In this document: one piece after another, positions 1 through 8,897 of the stretch
How positions within the stretch are numbered: the first letter of the stretch is position 1
Layout: each line of letters opens with the position of its first letter
Virus record (IMG/VR): IMGVR_UViG_3300009636_000184
Coordinates: 1 to 45,174 of that record
Length of the DNA: 45,174 bases
Direction: 5' to 3' (one strand)
DNA from: a virus
Position numbers and translations under genes: made by a program
The notes under the pieces: generated by a model
Databases searched by the model: none
Seen by the model: the letters and a program-made list of their open reading frames with translations, nothing else
Told to the model about the DNA's origin: nothing

Positions 1-1
1 G

Positions 2-754
2 ACAGGTACCACGACGCTATGGAATCCGTTATCTCCTGAGTACTTGGATTCTACGTCGCAGGTACAAGCCATTGGGGTGGCTGCTGGGTTTGTCAACAGT
101 GCGGTTGCTTCGAACCTTATCACTATCACGTATACCATCAGCGGTACGATTCTCGATGGTAGCAACAATCCAGTTGTTGGAGTAGCGATTACATGCACTG
201 GACAATCACCGACGACGACCGCGAGCGACGGAACTTATAGTTTCGCAGGATTGTCAAACGTCACTAGCTACACCGTGACGCCGTCGTTTACTGGCTGGAC
301 TTTTGCACCGACCGACCAAGTCGTGGCGGTTAATAGTGCGAACCAGCCGAATATCAATTTCACAGGCACGCACTTGCAGGTTGCAACGCCGACGTTCAGT
401 CCACTGCCGGGAACATTCGGCGTACCGACGACGGTCACTGTGTCCGATGTGGACTCTGCGTTCAGTGGCTTTGCGATGTATTATACCCTCGACGGCAGCA
501 CACCGACCACGGGTTCGACGCTATACACGGGACCAATTACAATCAGCACGACCCAGACGCTCAAGGTACTCGCGGTTGCGACAGCGTACAGCAATAGTGC
601 CATTGCGAGCGGAACGTATACCATCTCTTCAGGCGGAATCCTTCCGATATTTGGAACAGGAGTTACAAGCACAACGGGTGCAGATGCATCGCCTGAAATC
701 AATTCTAAGAAAACCTCGGTAACGGGGAGCGGTCGCACGGGGATAATTGGATGA
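2..754 (+). CDS. Beta-rich virion surface/fibre-like protein, 5' truncated
   Basis: The reading frame is open from base 2, so the start lies outside the window and only the last 250 residues are seen. From the first visible residues the order is: the end of one chitobiase/hexosaminidase C-terminal-like (CHB_HEX_C) repeat (ending VASNLITI); a carboxypeptidase-regulatory/SdrB-like domain of about 80 residues (YTISGTILDGSNNPVVGV start, DGTYSF core); a complete CHB_HEX_C repeat with the typical YYTLDGSTPTT strand and a SNSAIASGTYTI end; then a short polar tail. These domains are Ig-like or beta-sandwich folds found in surface and fibre proteins. Just upstream of terminase, a virion or host-binding role is plausible but inferred. 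An internal TTG at 44 could be mistaken for a start. Confidence 0.75.
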   Translation, partial: TGTTTLWNPLSPEYLDSTSQVQAIGVAAGFVNSAVASNLITITYTISGTILDGSNNPVVGVAITCTGQSPTTTASDGTYSFAGLSNVTSYTVTPSFTGWTFAPTDQVVAVNSANQPNINFTGTHLQVATPTFSPLPGTFGVPTTVTVSDVDSAFSGFAMYYTLDGSTPTTGSTLYTGPITISTTQTLKVLAVATAYSNSAIASGTYTISSGGILPIFGTGVTSTTGADASPEINSKKTSVTGSGRTGIIG

Positions 755-772
755 GCTAGGGGAGCAGCCCTA

Positions 773-2683
773 ATGTTAGACGTACACGTAGACCCAGACG
801 CACTTAAAAATTATCGAGAGTCATTCGACCCTAACATTCTTCCCAAGGGCGTTAGGGCATGGTATGACCACGCCTCGACAGAAGTCCTAGACCGTTGGTT
901 CTTGAATCGCTTCAAATGTCTGAAGAGCCATTTGTTTTTGAGCGGCTGGATTGATCTTGAGGAAGATAAACAAAAAGGTTTGCCTGCTGAGACGGTACCA
1001 ATCCTCGGGATGGATTTCCAACCAGACCCGCATCGGATTCTTTTCAACCAATTTCTCCAGAACCGTCCCGGCGAAGGTTTTGCTCTATCCGATCTAGAGA
1101 CGCTCACCAAGAAAATGATGATTCTCTGGCCTCGCGGTCTGTTCAAGACCTCGGCGGTCGTAGTCGATATCGTTCAGACCATTCTGAACTACCCCAACGT
1201 CCGCATATGCTTCCTCACGGGCGGCGATCAACTTGCCAAGCGTCAACTTGTTCGTGTGAAGCGTGTGTTCGAGCGACCGACTCAGACGTTTCAATATCTC
1301 TTCCCTGAATTCTGTCTGATAAGTGCACTCGACAAGAGGACAAATAAGTGGACAGACGTGAACGCGAAACTTGGCACCCTTCACGAGTTCACGGTGCCTT
1401 GCCGTACGAACACAACATTCGCTGAGCCGACGTTTGCGATATCCACCGCGAAGTCGGTTAAAGCTGGGTCGCACTTTGACAAAATCTACATCGACGACCT
1501 TGTGAACGAACAGAACTACAAGAGCGTAAAGGCACTCGAAAAGTGCTATCAGGACTATCTGGACATCTGCCCCTTGCTGGAGCCGACTGGGTTCATCATC
1601 ATGACGGGAACCCGCTACTCCTACGGCGACACGTACGAACGTATTCAGGAGAAGGCTCGGGAAGAAGAGAAGTTATTGGGACGTACCATTTGGCGTTTCT
1701 CGATTCGTGATTGCTGGAGTCACCCGTGCGTGAATTGCAACCACACCGACGTGTACCACAACAAAGACATAAATATCCTTCAGCCGCCGTGCATGGGGGT
1801 TGAATGCCACTGTCTGGGCTTCGCATCCACGGGTGCGAAGGGCGTGCTGTTTCCAGAGACTCGAACTATAGACGGTCGGTCCATCGGGCACACGATAGGG
1901 TTTCTGGAAGGCGAAAAAATTCGGCTCGGCGATGAATTCTTTGCGAACCAGTATGAGAACTGTCCTATCGCTATCGGGTCGCAGACATTCACCGATACGC
2001 TGATCGGTGCACAGACGCTATTCGACCTCAAACAGATACCAGAATACCTCACACCGGGAGCCTTCACCTTCGTCGTAGGCGACTTGGCGTATGTCGGGCA
2101 AGAGGACCGAGACTTTTCGGTGCTGTACGCCTGCCGATTGTTCAAGGGGCAAATTTACGTCTACGACTGCATGTTTGGCAACTGGGACTCGGGTGCGGTC
2201 GCAGAGAACACAATCAAAATGTTGCGGGACCATAGACCCGCCGTTATGTTCTACGAGCAGTTCAACGGGTGGGAGGCTTACAACAAAATCATCGAGGCCG
2301 AAGCAAATAAACAAGGCATCGTGAAAGTCCCGCTTCAATGGGAGAAGTGTTCTCGTAGTGCGGGCGCGAAGATTGTTCGCATCGGCACTATCAAGGGCAT
2401 GCTCACGAGCCGAAGATTGTGGCTCTACGCACTGATGGGGGTGCCGAAATTCGCGGTGGCGTACGACACCCTCGTTCAGCAGCTAGTGAAATGGCCGAAG
2501 TTGGGGCGGCATGATGACTTTGCGGACTGTTTGGGGATGGTAATTCAGGTTCCGACCGGTTTTCAGGTCCAATCGACGCCAACGGATACGGGTTTGCTGG
2601 GTTGGTTGCGTAAACTCAATCAGACACCAGTCGCGGACGATGACTACACCGACAACGGGTGCGGAACAGGCATAGTTTGTTGA
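773..2683 (+). CDS. terL: Terminase large subunit (DNA packaging ATPase/nuclease)
   Basis: 636 residues. It pumps DNA into the prohead and cuts the concatemer. A deviant Walker A (WPRGLFKTS, R121-T126) is followed by Walker B KIYIDDL (D241-D242) and a coupling motif MTGTR. The C-terminal RNase H-like nuclease shows D437 in VGDLAYVG, E495 in FYEQF and the D581/D582/D585 cluster in HDDFADC. An unusual Cys/His-rich insertion at residues 314-347 (C314, C319, C322, H324, C340, C345, C347) lies between the two domains and probably binds zinc. ATG at 773 has GGGGAG upstream. The portal gene follows after a 69-nt gap. No small terminase subunit is seen in the window. Family assignment is firm. Confidence 0.93.
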   Translation: MLDVHVDPDALKNYRESFDPNILPKGVRAWYDHASTEVLDRWFLNRFKCLKSHLFLSGWIDLEEDKQKGLPAETVPILGMDFQPDPHRILFNQFLQNRPGEGFALSDLETLTKKMMILWPRGLFKTSAVVVDIVQTILNYPNVRICFLTGGDQLAKRQLVRVKRVFERPTQTFQYLFPEFCLISALDKRTNKWTDVNAKLGTLHEFTVPCRTNTTFAEPTFAISTAKSVKAGSHFDKIYIDDLVNEQNYKSVKALEKCYQDYLDICPLLEPTGFIIMTGTRYSYGDTYERIQEKAREEEKLLGRTIWRFSIRDCWSHPCVNCNHTDVYHNKDINILQPPCMGVECHCLGFASTGAKGVLFPETRTIDGRSIGHTIGFLEGEKIRLGDEFFANQYENCPIAIGSQTFTDTLIGAQTLFDLKQIPEYLTPGAFTFVVGDLAYVGQEDRDFSVLYACRLFKGQIYVYDCMFGNWDSGAVAENTIKMLRDHRPAVMFYEQFNGWEAYNKIIEAEANKQGIVKVPLQWEKCSRSAGAKIVRIGTIKGMLTSRRLWLYALMGVPKFAVAYDTLVQQLVKWPKLGRHDDFADCLGMVIQVPTGFQVQSTPTDTGLLGWLRKLNQTPVADDDYTDNGCGTGIVC

Positions 2684-2690
2684 GGAAAGG

Positions 2691-2715
2691 GACTTTTTAC
2701 GCCGTATGTGAGGGG
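2691..2715 (+). promoter_or_regulatory. Late-element copy 1 (GACT-N5-CGCC) upstream of portal
   Basis: GACT, five bases, then CGCC and GTATGTGAGG. The same arrangement occurs upstream of the scaffold, the capsid gene and the 43140 gene. A 6-bp stem (TGAGGG/CCCTCA, 2709-2728) overlaps its end. The role as a promoter or RNA element is inferred from position only. Confidence 0.5.
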
Positions 2716-2752
2716 CTAAAAACCCTCAAACACCTAAAGGATTCGTAGGCTT

Positions 2753-5002
2753 ATGTCCGACAGAGACATCAAAGCAACCACTCATTTTCCCGCAATGGGG
2801 CAAATTCGCCTTCTTGACCTTCCGGGGGCTATTCCCTATGGTCAAACTGCTCTCCCGATTCAGTCTACACAGGTCGCATTTGCCGACCAGATACGTTCTG
2901 ATGAGTCGATGATGCAGGAAGCGAACCTCAACCGCGAGGAATCCGAGAACTTCATCGCTACCCGAGGTTTAATCGGTCGCTGGAACATGGCAGAAATCAT
3001 GCTTCGTGCGTGGGTGGACCCAATCAAGTGGAAAGGTAGCGATCAATTCCGCTCGCATCTCGGTGTTCCGCTTGTCGCCGAGCAATTCTACAGCATTCAC
3101 AGCGTTGTGAACCAAACTTTGTTCGGGGCGTACCAAGTTTTTCAGGTTGACGCCACTTCTGGCACGCCGTTGGAATGTGCCGAGGCTCAGCAGGCGATTT
3201 TGAACGCTGAAATGAGGACGTGCGGCTTCAAGGGTGTCTCAGCGAAGTCTGAATTCCGCGAAATCACATACGACGGCTTGTTTTACGGTTTCGGCGTCGC
3301 TCTCTACGGCTGGGAGACGACAAAACAGAACATCATCAAGAAGGTGCAACGGATGCACCCTGCAACAATCACCGTAAATGGCAATTCAATCGTGATTCCG
3401 CAGAAGGATGAAGACGATATCGAAGAAAAGTGCATCGGCGTCTGCGAAATCAACATGCCGAAGCTGGAACATGTGCCAATTCGACGATTTCGATACGCTC
3501 CTGACCTCCGACGCGGCGACCCGCGTGTCGCGGAGTGGTGCGGACGCATTATTTACCTGACCTCGTACGATTTGGACAAGCTACGCAACACCGACGGCTG
3601 GAAAGTTCCCAGTCGGGAAGAACTCGTGAAGCTGACGACGCCTCAATTGATGGACGAGTCGCCGACGAACCCACTGGAGACGCTCGGGTCGAACACTGGG
3701 AACCCGGTTTTTCAACAAACGACTACGCCGCAGAAGGCGTTTCCTGAAAATTACACTCAACGTACCACGCACGACCCGCTAATGCGGAAGTTCGAAGCAT
3801 TTGACTACTGGACTCCGTATCGTCACTGCATTATCTTGGGCAAAGAGTACTGCATTCTCAACGAGACTCACAAATTCGGGCGTCCGCCGTTCCTTGGCTT
3901 CTGCTTCCGCAACGCTCCTGACTCGGCACACGGGTACGGGATTGCGTATTGGCTGACAGACTTCCAGCGGGTGTGCCAAGGCGTCATAAACGCTTATCTG
4001 GACGATATGAACTTGAATTTGATGGGGACGTACACTTCGCCTGCAGGTGCGAACAACTCCGCACAGGCACAGTGGATTTTCCCCGGCAAGATTTTCAAGT
4101 CGGACCCACAAGGTAAACTCGAACCGATGACACGCAATGCGGTTGATGGGAAAGAACCGCTGACGGTCATTGCACAGATGAAAGAATGGGCGTCTTCCAT
4201 CAGCGGGGCTGGAGCGGGCACGCTGGGCGGGAACCCGGGCAAATCGGGCGACATGCGTACACCTGCGGGCGTCGCGGCGGTCACCGGCGGTGAGAACGTC
4301 AAGTTGGCAGACCTCGTGGACGTAATTTCGGAACAAGTCTTCGTTCCGTTCTTGGAATTTTGCATCGAGCAGAATCAGAAACTCAAGCCGTCGCAGATTC
4401 GTGCGATGCTCTCACAGGAATTGGGCGAGGCATTCAAGCAAACGCCGTTGGACATCCTCAACGGCACGTACCGTGTCGATATCTCGGCGGGTGCTCGGCT
4501 TCAGGCACGGGCGGCGTTGGAGAAGTACATCGGCGTGCTGGAGACATTCATACAGGCTCCCGGCACTGTGGAGAACCTCGCGGTTCAAGCGATGAAGATT
4601 GACTTCAACGGTATGTTCGAAGCCTTGTTCGACACCTTCGGCGTTCCGTACAAGGAAAAGATTATCGTCCCGATGACTGATGAAGACAAGGCTCGGAGGG
4701 CGGCTGAGAAGTCGATGGCAGCACAGCAGAACAGCAAGCTGGCTCAACTTCAGGCTCAAGGTGAAATCAAGAAGGGCGTCGATGACAACCAAGCCGAGAA
4801 CCGCATGCTCATCGAGACAGGCAAGCACACGCTGAAGGAACAGGGTAAGGGTACTGACCAAGCACATGAGTTGGATATGCAGGCACGGCAGCAAGCGGCG
4901 GACGCTAAGGCTGAGGCTGCGACGCCCGAGGCTCAAGGCTTAGATCGAGCCGCGAAGGGCGCGTTTGCGAATATGGACAAGGCGGCATTCGGCGGACAGT
5001 AA
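2753..5002 (+). CDS. Portal protein
   Basis: 749 residues, the expected size for a large podovirus-type portal. It forms the ring through which DNA enters and leaves the head and which docks terminase. Evidence is position between TerL and scaffold/capsid, length, an alpha/beta central region with a conserved phage-like stretch (GYGIAYWLTDFQR, residues about 394-406), and a long charged, Ala/Gln/Lys-rich helical C-terminus from about residue 645 that resembles a portal crown or barrel. No catalytic motif is present or expected. ATG at 2753 lies 14 nt after AAAGGA. A 70-nt leader containing late-element copy 1 precedes it. Function rests mainly on gene order and overall pattern. Confidence 0.85.
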   Translation: MSDRDIKATTHFPAMGQIRLLDLPGAIPYGQTALPIQSTQVAFADQIRSDESMMQEANLNREESENFIATRGLIGRWNMAEIMLRAWVDPIKWKGSDQFRSHLGVPLVAEQFYSIHSVVNQTLFGAYQVFQVDATSGTPLECAEAQQAILNAEMRTCGFKGVSAKSEFREITYDGLFYGFGVALYGWETTKQNIIKKVQRMHPATITVNGNSIVIPQKDEDDIEEKCIGVCEINMPKLEHVPIRRFRYAPDLRRGDPRVAEWCGRIIYLTSYDLDKLRNTDGWKVPSREELVKLTTPQLMDESPTNPLETLGSNTGNPVFQQTTTPQKAFPENYTQRTTHDPLMRKFEAFDYWTPYRHCIILGKEYCILNETHKFGRPPFLGFCFRNAPDSAHGYGIAYWLTDFQRVCQGVINAYLDDMNLNLMGTYTSPAGANNSAQAQWIFPGKIFKSDPQGKLEPMTRNAVDGKEPLTVIAQMKEWASSISGAGAGTLGGNPGKSGDMRTPAGVAAVTGGENVKLADLVDVISEQVFVPFLEFCIEQNQKLKPSQIRAMLSQELGEAFKQTPLDILNGTYRVDISAGARLQARAALEKYIGVLETFIQAPGTVENLAVQAMKIDFNGMFEALFDTFGVPYKEKIIVPMTDEDKARRAAEKSMAAQQNSKLAQLQAQGEIKKGVDDNQAENRMLIETGKHTLKEQGKGTDQAHELDMQARQQAADAKAEAATPEAQGLDRAAKGAFANMDKAAFGGQ

Positions 5003-5023
5003 ACATTTTGAACGGAGCATAAC

Positions 5024-5461
5024 ATGAGCGATATACCAGCAGGAAATCCTGAATCACCCGTATCCCCATTTGTGCCGACGACTACTCCCACTATTGATCG
5101 GGCGAATCGCTTGATAAGCGTTCGGTCCAATCCCGGGTTTCTCGACATCATCCGCATCTCACAAGACCTCGTGAAAGAAGCTGAGGAACAGAGCACAGAC
5201 TTCCGTGGCTGGGACCCGCAGCAAATCGTTATGCTGAAGTGCCGTTCGCAGGCGGCGAAAGAGCATCACGTCCTACTCCTATCAAAAATCAACGAAGCCG
5301 TGGAGCAAGGGGTAGCTGAAGCCCGAGACCTCATGGCTAAGTTTGCGGTTAAAACTGCCGCCGAGGCGGCTGAGCAAGGCGACTACGTCCGACAGAAAAT
5401 GCTGGAGACGTTCGACCAGATGGATAACCGCATCGCGGGCAGTTATACGCCCGAAGGGTAA
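5024..5461 (+). CDS. Hypothetical protein between portal and scaffold
   Basis: 145 residues, not recognised. The N-terminal 30 residues are Pro/Ser/Thr-rich and probably flexible; the rest is predicted helical, with charged segments (EAEEQSTDFRGW, AKEHHVLLLSKINEAVEQ) and an acidic end. ATG at 5024 has GGAG seven bases upstream, 22 nt after the portal stop, so it is probably co-transcribed with portal. Position in the head-assembly block suggests a minor head or assembly factor, but nothing in the sequence identifies a reaction or partner. No transmembrane or signal sequence is visible. Confidence 0.65.
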   Translation: MSDIPAGNPESPVSPFVPTTTPTIDRANRLISVRSNPGFLDIIRISQDLVKEAEEQSTDFRGWDPQQIVMLKCRSQAAKEHHVLLLSKINEAVEQGVAEARDLMAKFAVKTAAEAAEQGDYVRQKMLETFDQMDNRIAGSYTPEG

Positions 5462-5495
5462 TTTCTAATAGTTGCTGACATCTCGTTACAGAAAA

Positions 5496-5523
5496 TTGAC
5501 TAATTACGCCATGATTGTATAGA
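5496..5523 (+). promoter_or_regulatory. Promoter-like site and late-element copy 2 upstream of scaffold
   Basis: TTGACT (5496-5501), 16 bases, TATAGA (5518-5523) resembles a sigma-70 promoter. The same bases contain GACT-N5-CGCC (5498-5510) followed by ATGATTG, the repeated element seen before portal, capsid and the 43140 gene. Whether host or phage polymerase uses it cannot be told from the sequence. Confidence 0.5.
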
Positions 5524-5542
5524 GCATTCCAAGGAGCATATC

Positions 5543-6661
5543 ATGTCTGAAACCACACAAGCCTTGAACGTTGCCATGAACGCGGAGTTGCAAAAGGCTA
5601 TTAACGCCGCGACGGACCCGACTGCATTGCGAGCCGCAATTCTCGCTGAAGCTGAACGGCAAGCAACCATTGCACAAGAAGCTGCGGCTACGCAGGCTGC
5701 GACGGACGCTGCGGCGGCTGCTGCGGCTACGACGGCTGCGGCTAATGAAGCCGCGACGGGCTATACTCGTGTCGAAAATATCGGCGGTCGAGATTTCGAG
5801 TTCTCGGGTGCCAACGAAGACGAAGTCAATCAGATGATTCTCAACGCTTATCGTATAGCGTACACCGTCCGTGAAGACGCGGCTCCAATGGTTGAGACTG
5901 TGCACACAGTTGACCCTGCGGCGGAAGCAGCGGCTGTTGCGGCGGCTGCTGCAGCGGAAGCAACGGCGAAGGCTGAACTCGAATTGAAATTCAAACGCGG
6001 TGAAATTACTGCCGCTGACTACATCGAGCAGTCAGGTGCGATGGATGCATATCTTGCAGCAAAAGGCGTTCCTATTGAGGCTTTGAAAGCCACGGTTGAG
6101 CAATCACAGGACAGTCAAGAGCAGCAATCGTGGGCTGAAGCCAGCGAAGCGTTTTTGCATTCGGTGTCGGGTGCGGACTGGCCGGGTGGTGAACAGAATC
6201 GAAACCTGATTGGTTTGAAAGTTGCGGAGTTGGGTCTTGTCGATGAAAAAGATAAGGTCGCGGCTCTCGCAAAAGCATGGACCGAGATGAAGCATACCGG
6301 AATGGTTTTCAAGAACGAGACTGCTACGGACCCAGCGGTGCTGGCTGCGGCTGAAGCTGCGAGAGTGGCAGCGGAAGCTGCGACCCGTGGGGCGGCTCCG
6401 GCGGCTGCGGCTACGACGGCTGCTACGGCCCCTGCGGCTCCTGCGGCTGCTCCGAAAAATCCGTCGGGTTCATCTGCATTATTCGGTGCGAGTTCTGGCG
6501 TAGGCGCGGGTGCAGGCACCACGGAAAGAGCCGTTGCTCCGACGCTACAAATTTCCAAGGACGCGAGTCCAGCCGAGATTTTGCAAGCATGGAAAGACCA
6601 GATAATGGCTCAAGGACAGAGTCCAGACGCCGCCTTCACGGCTGCGTTTGCGAAGAAGTAA
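5543..6661 (+). CDS. Capsid scaffold/assembly protein
   Basis: 372 residues, extremely Ala- and Glu-rich, with several predicted coiled-coil stretches (about 20-75, 130-165, 270-300), Ala/Pro-rich linkers and a Lys-containing C-terminal helix (ILQAWKDQIMAQGQ near the end). This composition and its place directly upstream of the major capsid gene are typical of scaffolding proteins, which template prohead assembly and then leave. A more globular region (SGADWPGGEQNRNLIGLKV, residues about 210-228) may be shared with related phages. ATG at 5543 follows AAGGAG at good spacing. No protease domain or catalytic triad is evident. Function is inferred from order and composition. Confidence 0.75.
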   Translation: MSETTQALNVAMNAELQKAINAATDPTALRAAILAEAERQATIAQEAAATQAATDAAAAAAATTAAANEAATGYTRVENIGGRDFEFSGANEDEVNQMILNAYRIAYTVREDAAPMVETVHTVDPAAEAAAVAAAAAAEATAKAELELKFKRGEITAADYIEQSGAMDAYLAAKGVPIEALKATVEQSQDSQEQQSWAEASEAFLHSVSGADWPGGEQNRNLIGLKVAELGLVDEKDKVAALAKAWTEMKHTGMVFKNETATDPAVLAAAEAARVAAEAATRGAAPAAAATTAATAPAAPAAAPKNPSGSSALFGASSGVGAGAGTTERAVAPTLQISKDASPAEILQAWKDQIMAQGQSPDAAFTAAFAKK

Positions 6662-6681
6662 ATCGTTATCTCAAGAAAAGT

Positions 6682-6706
6682 GACTAAGGTCGCCATAACT
6701 GAGAGA
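6682..6706 (+). promoter_or_regulatory. Late-element copy 3 upstream of major capsid gene
   Basis: GACT-N5-CGCC followed by ATAACTGAGAG. It matches the 43022 copy at nearly every position of the right half. It ends 11 nt before the capsid start codon; the GAGAGAGG at its end also serves as ribosome binding site. Confidence 0.5.
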
Positions 6707-6717
6707 GGTATAATACC

Positions 6718-7713
6718 ATGATTCTGCCCCCGGGCGTACAGAGCACTACCCTTGCTGCTTTCCCGCAGATTGCTTACGACCGCACTGCGATTTTGGAATG
6801 GCAGTTCAACACTCCATTTCTTGAGGAACTTTGCGACTTCCGTCCGCTGCCCCGCCGGTCTGGTCGGACGCTCCAGTTTTACGGCCAACAGCCGTACGCT
6901 GCCGCGACCTACGACTTGTCCGAAGGTATTCCGGGTCCGTCGCTCCAGTTGGTCCAAGTCTTCAGCGATGCTTTCGCTGACGAATACGGCGACTGGATTG
7001 GCATTTCAAACGTCGCGCAACAGATGTTCCTCGCGGACATCACGATGGACGCTAGCCGCAACCTGTCGTATCGGGGCGCTTTGACCTCGAACCTGATTGC
7101 GATTAACGGCTTCGAAGCTGCCGCGACCGCACAGTCATCTGCCCGCATCGACCTCCTCGACAACGAGTTCATTCTGTCCAACACGATTCGGAAGTGCGAA
7201 TCCCAGTTGATGGGCAACGCGGTTCCGGGGCGTGATGGCGGGCTGTACACGTCGGCGATGCACCCGTACGTTGTGTACGACTTCATGTCGGACAACTCTG
7301 CCGGGTCCGCCGTTGACTGGATGAAGCGTGTCGAGTCTGGCCAGAACGTTGGCAAGACCGACATGACTCGCGGCTACACCGTCCTCGAATGGGCGGGCGT
7401 CCGCATCATCCGCACGCAGACCGTGCCGACGTACGCCAACTACCCCTCAACGGGTAAGACCGGCTACGCCACGTACGTGGTTGGCCGTGAGGCGATGATG
7501 GCTTCCGAGTTGCTGGGCAATCGCGTTCCGCGTAACCCCAGCTTCAAGGTGAACGTCAAGACCTTCGGCGATAACGACATCGACCTGTCGAACCCAATGT
7601 TGCAGACACGAGCAATCGTGAGCTACGACTGGTTCCTCGGGGTCGTTGCGAGACCGAACACGAATGGCACCCCGGGTTTTAGAAGGGTGAGATGCGAAGT
7701 GTCGGCGGTCTAA
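6718..7713 (+). CDS. Major capsid protein (N4-gp56-like)
   Basis: 331 residues. It builds the icosahedral shell. The pattern fits the N4-gp56 group of HK97-fold capsid proteins: an N-terminal arm, a basic strand (LPRRSGRTLQFY, about 42-53), a LSEG turn (about 64-67), an acidic DEYGDWIGIS segment (about 84-93), a long helical spine, and a central TSAMHPYVVYDF stretch (about 178-189). It directly follows the Ala-rich scaffold, the usual order. ATG at 6718 is preceded by GAGAGAGG. A TATAAT at 6709 is too close to the start codon to be its promoter. The host of highly used GC-ending codons suggests strong expression. The capsid assignment is firm, the subfamily less so. Confidence 0.85.
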   Translation: MILPPGVQSTTLAAFPQIAYDRTAILEWQFNTPFLEELCDFRPLPRRSGRTLQFYGQQPYAAATYDLSEGIPGPSLQLVQVFSDAFADEYGDWIGISNVAQQMFLADITMDASRNLSYRGALTSNLIAINGFEAAATAQSSARIDLLDNEFILSNTIRKCESQLMGNAVPGRDGGLYTSAMHPYVVYDFMSDNSAGSAVDWMKRVESGQNVGKTDMTRGYTVLEWAGVRIIRTQTVPTYANYPSTGKTGYATYVVGREAMMASELLGNRVPRNPSFKVNVKTFGDNDIDLSNPMLQTRAIVSYDWFLGVVARPNTNGTPGFRRVRCEVSAV

Positions 7714-7723
7714 AAGTTTTCGC

Positions 7724-7753
7724 TTGACTTTCGGTCGGGAGTTGTAGCATAAT
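7724..7753 (+). promoter_or_regulatory. Sigma-70-like promoter before endonuclease gene
   Basis: TTGACT (7724-7729), 18 bases, CATAAT (7748-7753). It lies just after the capsid stop and 21 nt before the next start codon, giving the inserted endonuclease gene its own promoter. No GTACT operator is present here. Confidence 0.6.
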
Positions 7754-7774
7754 GGCTTCGGGAGGTAACACCCG

Positions 7775-8179
7775 ATGCCTTACAAAGACCCGACAAGTCC
7801 AGCGGCGAAAGCCAGTGCCAAGCGCAGGCACAAGAAATACCTTGAGACGCATGGCGGTTACCGCGAGGTGACCAAAAACTATGAGTCTCGGCACCCAGAA
7901 GCACGACGGAATTCGTGGTACAAACACGAACACGGGGTGACGCTGGTTGAGTTTGAAGCGCAGATTGTAGCACAAGGTGGTTTGTGTCCTATCGGGAATC
8001 ACCCGTTCGGACCTCGTGGTAGGCAAGGCAACTCGCCCTGTCAAGACCACAACCATGAGAGTGGCAAAAATAGAGCCATTCTCTGCCGCAATCACAATGT
8101 GGCTCTTGGGTTGTTCAACGATTCGGTTGAGGACATGGAAGCCGCAATCGAATACGTGAAGCAGTACAAAACAGTTTAG
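7775..8179 (+). CDS. Endonuclease VII-like HNH (beta-beta-alpha-metal) endonuclease
   Basis: 134 residues. The C-terminal half follows the recombination endonuclease VII pattern: a HGVTLVEFEAQ helix, QGGLCPIG knuckle, CQDHNHESG catalytic loop (His residues of the beta-beta-alpha-metal site), then LCRNHN and VALG. Two of the four usual zinc-knuckle cysteines are replaced (CPIGNH and CRNH), so zinc may be bound by C/H pairs or partly lost. The N-terminal half is a basic helix likely to touch DNA. ATG at 7775 follows GGGAGG. It is wedged between capsid and a putative structural gene and has its own promoter, as expected for a homing-type insertion. It could instead resolve branched DNA. Confidence 0.8.
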   Translation: MPYKDPTSPAAKASAKRRHKKYLETHGGYREVTKNYESRHPEARRNSWYKHEHGVTLVEFEAQIVAQGGLCPIGNHPFGPRGRQGNSPCQDHNHESGKNRAILCRNHNVALGLFNDSVEDMEAAIEYVKQYKTV

Positions 8180-8194
8180 AATAGGAGAATTACC

Positions 8195-8797
8195 GTGGCT
8201 AACGCGAATACAGTTCGACGGCAGGTATCAGGTTCACAACAGTTGACGATTGCTCCGCAAGTCGGGCTTTTGTCCACTCATGTTGTGTTCCAACTCAACA
8301 ACAACGGGTTGACTCTGACTGGCGGGGGTCTCATTCCTCTGTCCGCTGGCACCTATGGGTTGTATCTCGGCACGGGTCAGGTCCTCAAGGTTGTGGCGAA
8401 CGGAACGCTCACGGGCATCGTCGGGGCAACGGACACTTTTGCCGTGAAACTTTTCGTGGTCACAGCGGCGGGTCTCGCGGTGCCTCCCACGAACGCAACG
8501 ATTATCGCTCCTAGCGGCGGGTCTTCGTTGGTTGCCGATTCTGGCACCATCGCAACTGTCGCAGGAACGTCAGCGTCATGGACCTTTCAGGCTCGGTTGC
8601 AACTTTCTGGGACGGGCATCCTCACGGGTGAGTTTACCGTGACCGTCGGCGGCGTCGATAAGGTGTACGCGACGACGGCTGCTGTTTCGGGTCTCGGCGA
8701 AGCGGACTTGAACTTCTTCTTCTCTCTCGCTGACCCGAACGGGGCGAACGCTTCGGCAACCGCCACGTTGGATGAATTCCGCATCGACTGGGAGTAA
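8195..8797 (+). CDS. Beta-rich putative virion protein
   Basis: 200 residues starting with GTG at 8195, with GGAG seven bases upstream. Composition is Gly/Thr/Ala/Val-rich with alternating strands throughout and almost no helix or Cys, as in phage decoration or baseplate jelly-roll proteins. The end (SATATLDEFRIDW) resembles the closing strand of a concanavalin-like sandwich; I cannot assign the family securely. It is the last gene of the virion block and is followed by a strong terminator at 8839. A decoration, head-fibre or other structural role is inference from position and composition. Confidence 0.6.
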   Translation: MANANTVRRQVSGSQQLTIAPQVGLLSTHVVFQLNNNGLTLTGGGLIPLSAGTYGLYLGTGQVLKVVANGTLTGIVGATDTFAVKLFVVTAAGLAVPPTNATIIAPSGGSSLVADSGTIATVAGTSASWTFQARLQLSGTGILTGEFTVTVGGVDKVYATTAAVSGLGEADLNFFFSLADPNGANASATATLDEFRIDWE

Positions 8798-8838
8798 ACG
8801 CAAGGGCGTCAAAAGAATCGGGCGTCAAGCCCAAAACC

Positions 8839-8878
8839 AAGCCCGAGGCTGGCAACACGCTTCGGGCTTTTTCTTTTT
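8839..8878 (+). terminator. Rho-independent terminator of the head-gene block
   Basis: Stem AAGCCCGA (8839-8846) pairs with TCGGGCTT (8862-8869) around a 15-base loop, followed by a T-rich run ending near 8878. It separates the structural genes from the protease gene. Confidence 0.85.
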
Positions 8879-8897
8879 CAGGACCACGGGAGGCTTT

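Noticed and set aside
6709-6714. TATAAT just upstream of the capsid start
   Set aside because: It is four bases from the start codon; transcription would begin inside the gene and no -35 is at 17 bases.
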